A DNA stretch of 9,974 nucleotides, taken from Betaproteobacteria bacterium (lineage in GTDB: Bacteria; Pseudomonadota; Gammaproteobacteria; Burkholderiales; Burkholderiaceae_D). The notes beneath the pieces are model-generated. The model saw only the letters and a program-made list of their open reading frames with translations, had not been told where the DNA came from and did no database searches. Of this stretch, positions 7,798-9,974 are shown piece after piece; the stretch's first letter is position 1, and each line of letters starts with the position of its first letter. Made by a program: the position numbers and the translations under genes. The stretch spans positions 1 to 9,974 of the forward strand of contig JAATFN010000003.1 in NCBI GenBank assembly GCA_015655165.1. The letters are read 5' to 3'.

Positions 7798-8208
7798 ATG
7801 GCGACCATTGTGCCGTTGTCGTTTAAAGTGCGTAAAGTCTCGCGTGTGGTTGAAATCGTGTTCGAAGATGGCGCCGAATTTTCGTTGCCGTTTGAATTTT
7901 TACGGGTGTACTCCCCATCGGCAGAAGTACGCGGGCATGCACCGGGTGACGAGATCTTGCAAACAGGTAAACGTGATGTCGATGTCACTGCCATGGAGCC
8001 TGTGGGCAATTATGGTATTAAACCGATTTTCTCTGATGGGCATGGTAGCGGTATTTATACGTGGACTTATCTCTACGAATTGGGCCGTGATCAGACTACA
8101 TTGTGGGAACAGTATCTGCAAAATCTGGAAGATGCAGGATTCACCCGGGAGTCTGGCAGAGATGCACCGATGGTGGCACAAGCCGCCGGTTGTGGTCACA
8201 ACCATTGA
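7798..8208 (+). CDS. DUF971 (GBBH-like N-terminal domain) protein
   Basis: Protein of 136 residues in which nearly the whole chain is the DUF971 domain (about 10-110): LSFKVRKVSRVVEIVFEDG, PFEFLRVYSPSAEVRGH, NYGIKPIFSDGHGSGIYTW. The same fold forms the N-terminal zinc-binding domain of gamma-butyrobetaine hydroxylase and the C-terminal part of the Fe-S carrier HCF101. The hydroxylase's zinc cysteines are absent here; a histidine in SDGHGSG (H82) remains. The chain ends in G-C-G-H-N-H (C132, H134, H136), a possible metal-binding tail. The gene starts 1 base after the HIT stop with a strong AGGAG (7787-7791) 6 bases before ATG. Function is not established; a role in Fe-S maturation, perhaps of the neighbouring dehydrogenase, is an inference from HCF101 and context. 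Confidence 0.88.
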   Translation: MATIVPLSFKVRKVSRVVEIVFEDGAEFSLPFEFLRVYSPSAEVRGHAPGDEILQTGKRDVDVTAMEPVGNYGIKPIFSDGHGSGIYTWTYLYELGRDQTTLWEQYLQNLEDAGFTRESGRDAPMVAQAAGCGHNH

Positions 8209-8240
8209 TCTGTGCCACTAGCCAAACCGGCTTGTACTTG

Positions 8241-8246
8241 TATAAT
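8241..8246 (+). promoter_or_regulatory. Possible -10 box upstream of ubiE
   Basis: A perfect TATAAT lies 29 bases before the ubiE start codon in the 66-base gap after the DUF971 gene. There is no recognisable -35 at 16-18 bases and no TGn extension, so ubiE may simply be read through from upstream. No terminator is visible in the gap. Confidence 0.25.
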
Positions 8247-8274
8247 GACGTATCCGCTTAGACTGATCATTTCC

Positions 8275-9009
8275 ATGACTAATACAACCCATTTCGGTTA
8301 TAAAACCGTTTCCGAAGAAGACAAGGTACATAAAGTAGCTGAAGTGTTCCATTCAGTTGCCGGCAAGTATGACGTCATGAACGACTTGATGTCAGGTGGG
8401 CTACACCGTATCTGGAAAGCCTTTACGATTGCCCAGGCCGGCATTCGCCCTGGTTTTAAAGTGCTCGATATTGCCGGCGGCACTGGTGACTTGGCTAAAG
8501 CGTTTGCTAAAAAAGCGGGACCTACCGGTGAAGTCTGGTTAACGGATATCAACGAGTCGATGTTACGCGTCGGGCGCGACCGTTTGTTAAATCAAGGTAT
8601 TGCCACACCGGCCATGCTGTGTGATGCGGAAAAACTGCCGTTTCCAGACAATTATTTCGATCGCGTATCGGTAGCGTTCGGTTTGCGTAATATGACCCAC
8701 AAAGAAGTCGCATTATCCGAGATGCAGCGTGTATTAAAGCCGGGTGGAAAATTGCTGGTACTGGAGTTTTCCAAAGTATGGGAACCGCTTAAAAAACCGT
8801 ACGATGTGTATTCTTTTTCTGTGCTGCCGTGGCTTGGTAAAAAAATTGCCAATGATGCAGAAAGTTATCGTTATCTGGCAGAGTCGATCCGGATGCATCC
8901 CGATCAGGAAACATTAAAGAAGATGATGCAAGATGCCGGTTTGGATCGTGTGGAATATTTCAATCTGACAGCAGGTGTTGCGGCCCTGCATACAGGAATG
9001 AAGTTCTAA
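8275..9009 (+). CDS. ubiE: Ubiquinone/menaquinone biosynthesis C-methyltransferase UbiE
   Basis: SAM-dependent methyltransferase that C-methylates the benzoquinol ring in ubiquinone synthesis (and demethylmenaquinone where present), acting at the cytoplasmic membrane. At 244 residues it is close to E. coli UbiE (251). Marks: THFGYKTV near the N-terminus, [22 protein letters not shown] (about 24-45, split by family-specific residues), SAM motif [11 protein letters not shown] (63-72), [40 protein letters not shown], and the UbiE signature [15 protein letters not shown], ending in [13 protein letters not shown]. The open frame extends upstream to ATG 8212, but the 21 extra residues do not fit the family, so ATG 8275 is chosen despite a weak ribosome binding site. 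It follows a dehydrogenase operon that probably feeds quinone and precedes a Tim44-like gene. In related genomes ubiJ and ubiB commonly come next, beyond this window. Confidence 0.96.
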   Translation: MTNTTHFGYKTVSEEDKVHKVAEVFHSVAGKYDVMNDLMSGGLHRIWKAFTIAQAGIRPGFKVLDIAGGTGDLAKAFAKKAGPTGEVWLTDINESMLRVGRDRLLNQGIATPAMLCDAEKLPFPDNYFDRVSVAFGLRNMTHKEVALSEMQRVLKPGGKLLVLEFSKVWEPLKKPYDVYSFSVLPWLGKKIANDAESYRYLAESIRMHPDQETLKKMMQDAGLDRVEYFNLTAGVAALHTGMKF

Positions 9010-9057
9010 TTACAAAAAAAGCGATTCTGCACTCCTGGGGGTATTTTTGGAGAAAGC

Positions 9058-9939
9058 ATGAAACATGTGTTGTTGGTCTTGATCCTGATGGCGACTTCAT
9101 CGTTCGCTGTCAATGTGCAAACGCAAATGAAAGCACATCACATTGTCGGTAAAAAAACGACTGTAGCGCAACGCGCAGTTGCTCCCCTTGTCTTGACACA
9201 GACTGCATTATCCAGTGCGACAACACAACCCCGCAGGATGACAACCGGTGCCCTGGGTTCATGGCACAATCTCTTTGGTGGTTTGCTGCTGGGGCTTGGG
9301 GTAGGTGGCCTACTGTCCGCTAGTGCACAGCATCAGGCATTGGCCAGCAATATCAGTATTCTGTTCTTTGTTTTGTTGGGCATGTTTATCGTGGTCAAAG
9401 TGTGGCGCTGGTTGGGTAGCAAACGGCCATCACGCTATGACTGGTCAACCTATGTACCGGAAATCGATGCACGTATTGAGTCGGCCGGCTTGCAATTGCC
9501 GCTGCCGGTAGACGATGAAGACAAACTGCTAGCGACTGATAGTACCGGTAATGTGGCTAATGAACATATTCCAGGGTTCGAGGCCTCCGTATTTATCAAT
9601 CATGCCAAGACACATTTTATCTGCTTGCAGGTGGCATGGGATAAGGGGGATTTTAATAGCATACGTAGTTTTACGACACCATCCATGTATGCGGCTTTGC
9701 GCCAGCAGGCACAAAAACCGGACCGGATTGCCAGACATACCGATGTCGTACAACTCTTTGGTACATTGCTCACTGTACGTTTGATCGATAAAGAATATAT
9801 TGCCAGTGTCAGTTTTGAAGGTCTGATGAAACCGTTGCCGGATGCCTCTGCCGAGCCGTTTTCCGAAATCTGGCACATTACACGCCCGCTCGCCGGTAAA
9901 AAAGGATGGGCATTGGCAGGAATCCAGAAAATATCTTAA
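9058..9939 (+). CDS. Tim44-like domain membrane protein
   Basis: Protein of 293 residues. The N-terminus (1-17, LLVLILMATSSFA) looks like a cleavable signal peptide or a membrane anchor. After a basic, Thr/Gln-rich stretch comes a glycine-rich hydrophobic segment (about 72-88, FGGLLLGLGVGGLL) and a transmembrane segment (about 99-119), then a soluble C-terminal Tim44-like domain (about 170-292). That domain shows GFEASVFINHAKTHFICLQ, AWDKGDFNSIRSFTTPSMY and the closing WHITRPLAGKKGWALAGIQ. In mitochondria Tim44 tethers Hsp70 to the import channel; the bacterial proteins have no agreed role. The NTF2-like fold suggests a binding scaffold. A clear GGAGA (9049-9053) stands 4 bases before ATG. 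It follows ubiE by 48 bases with no terminator between, so co-transcription is likely. A link to the ubiquinone pathway is suggested only by position. Confidence 0.85.
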   Translation: MKHVLLVLILMATSSFAVNVQTQMKAHHIVGKKTTVAQRAVAPLVLTQTALSSATTQPRRMTTGALGSWHNLFGGLLLGLGVGGLLSASAQHQALASNISILFFVLLGMFIVVKVWRWLGSKRPSRYDWSTYVPEIDARIESAGLQLPLPVDDEDKLLATDSTGNVANEHIPGFEASVFINHAKTHFICLQVAWDKGDFNSIRSFTTPSMYAALRQQAQKPDRIARHTDVVQLFGTLLTVRLIDKEYIASVSFEGLMKPLPDASAEPFSEIWHITRPLAGKKGWALAGIQKIS

Positions 9940-9974
9940 AACAAGAGGCCGCGTGACCTGTTAAACTGGATACC
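9940..9974. other. Non-coding tail after the Tim44-like gene
   Basis: The last 35 bases hold no start codon with an open frame, no convincing terminator and no clear promoter. By comparison with related gene orders ubiJ could follow, but nothing here proves it. Confidence 0.4.

Noticed and set aside
7679..8221. Plus-strand open frame of 180 codons across the HIT/DUF971 junction
   Set aside because: It overlaps two genes with clear family signatures in other frames; its composition (many Cys, Arg, Ser) is that of an out-of-frame reading.
9010..9057. Possible terminator between ubiE and the Tim44-like gene (CTCC...GGAG with a T-run)
   Set aside because: The 4-base arms flank the T-run instead of preceding it, and GGAG is better explained as the ribosome binding site of the next gene.
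1..9974. Mobile elements, CRISPR arrays, tRNA/rRNA genes, toxin-antitoxin or defence systems
   Set aside because: Read on both strands; no transposase, integrase, spaced direct repeats, structural RNA signatures or defence-family motifs were seen, and all genes fit a conserved housekeeping region.

Overview
The window reads as an ordinary chromosomal, housekeeping stretch of a betaproteobacterium, most likely in the order Burkholderiales, with base composition near 50% G+C by eye. Two things point there. The metal transporter closely resembles the ZIP transporter of Bordetella bronchiseptica. The gene series giant FAD/Fe-S oxidoreductase, HIT protein, DUF971 protein, ubiE, Tim44-like protein is one I associate with that group. 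The placement rests on recognising families and gene order; no search was run. I see no phage, transposon, CRISPR, tRNA or rRNA signal.

Layout. Bases 1-1473 (minus strand) carry nearly all of ilvA, threonine ammonia-lyase, cut at its C-terminus by the window edge. It diverges from a small YqaA-type DedA/VTT membrane protein (1588-2079, plus). That gene runs tail to tail, with no spacer, into a GufA/BbZIP-type ZIP metal transporter (2080-3021, minus). About 330 bases of non-coding DNA follow (3022-3351). They separate the transporter from a long plus-strand gene series and hold the best regulatory signals of the window: a Fur-box-like palindrome, a Zur-box-like site over an extended -10, another extended -10 facing the other way, and competing small hairpins in the transporter leader.

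From 3352 to the end everything is on the plus strand: a 1332-residue fused flavin/iron-sulfur dehydrogenase (DUF3683, FAD-binding, FAD-oxidase C, two 4Fe-4S motifs, two CCG domains), a HIT protein 2 bases later, a DUF971 protein 1 base later, then ubiE after 66 bases and a membrane-anchored Tim44-like protein after 48 bases. The first three are almost certainly co-transcribed, and the last two may be read through or have their own promoter.

How the genes may fit together (inference): GlcD/GlcF-type dehydrogenases pass electrons from a 2-hydroxyacid through flavin and Fe-S clusters to the quinone pool, and UbiE makes that quinone. DUF971 domains also occur at the end of the Fe-S carrier HCF101, so the DUF971 protein could assist the Fe-S-rich dehydrogenase. 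The metal-responsive sites upstream would suit a transporter and an iron-rich enzyme sharing one regulatory region. No obviously new system is visible. The most worthwhile leads are the metal operators and the uncharacterised dehydrogenase operon.
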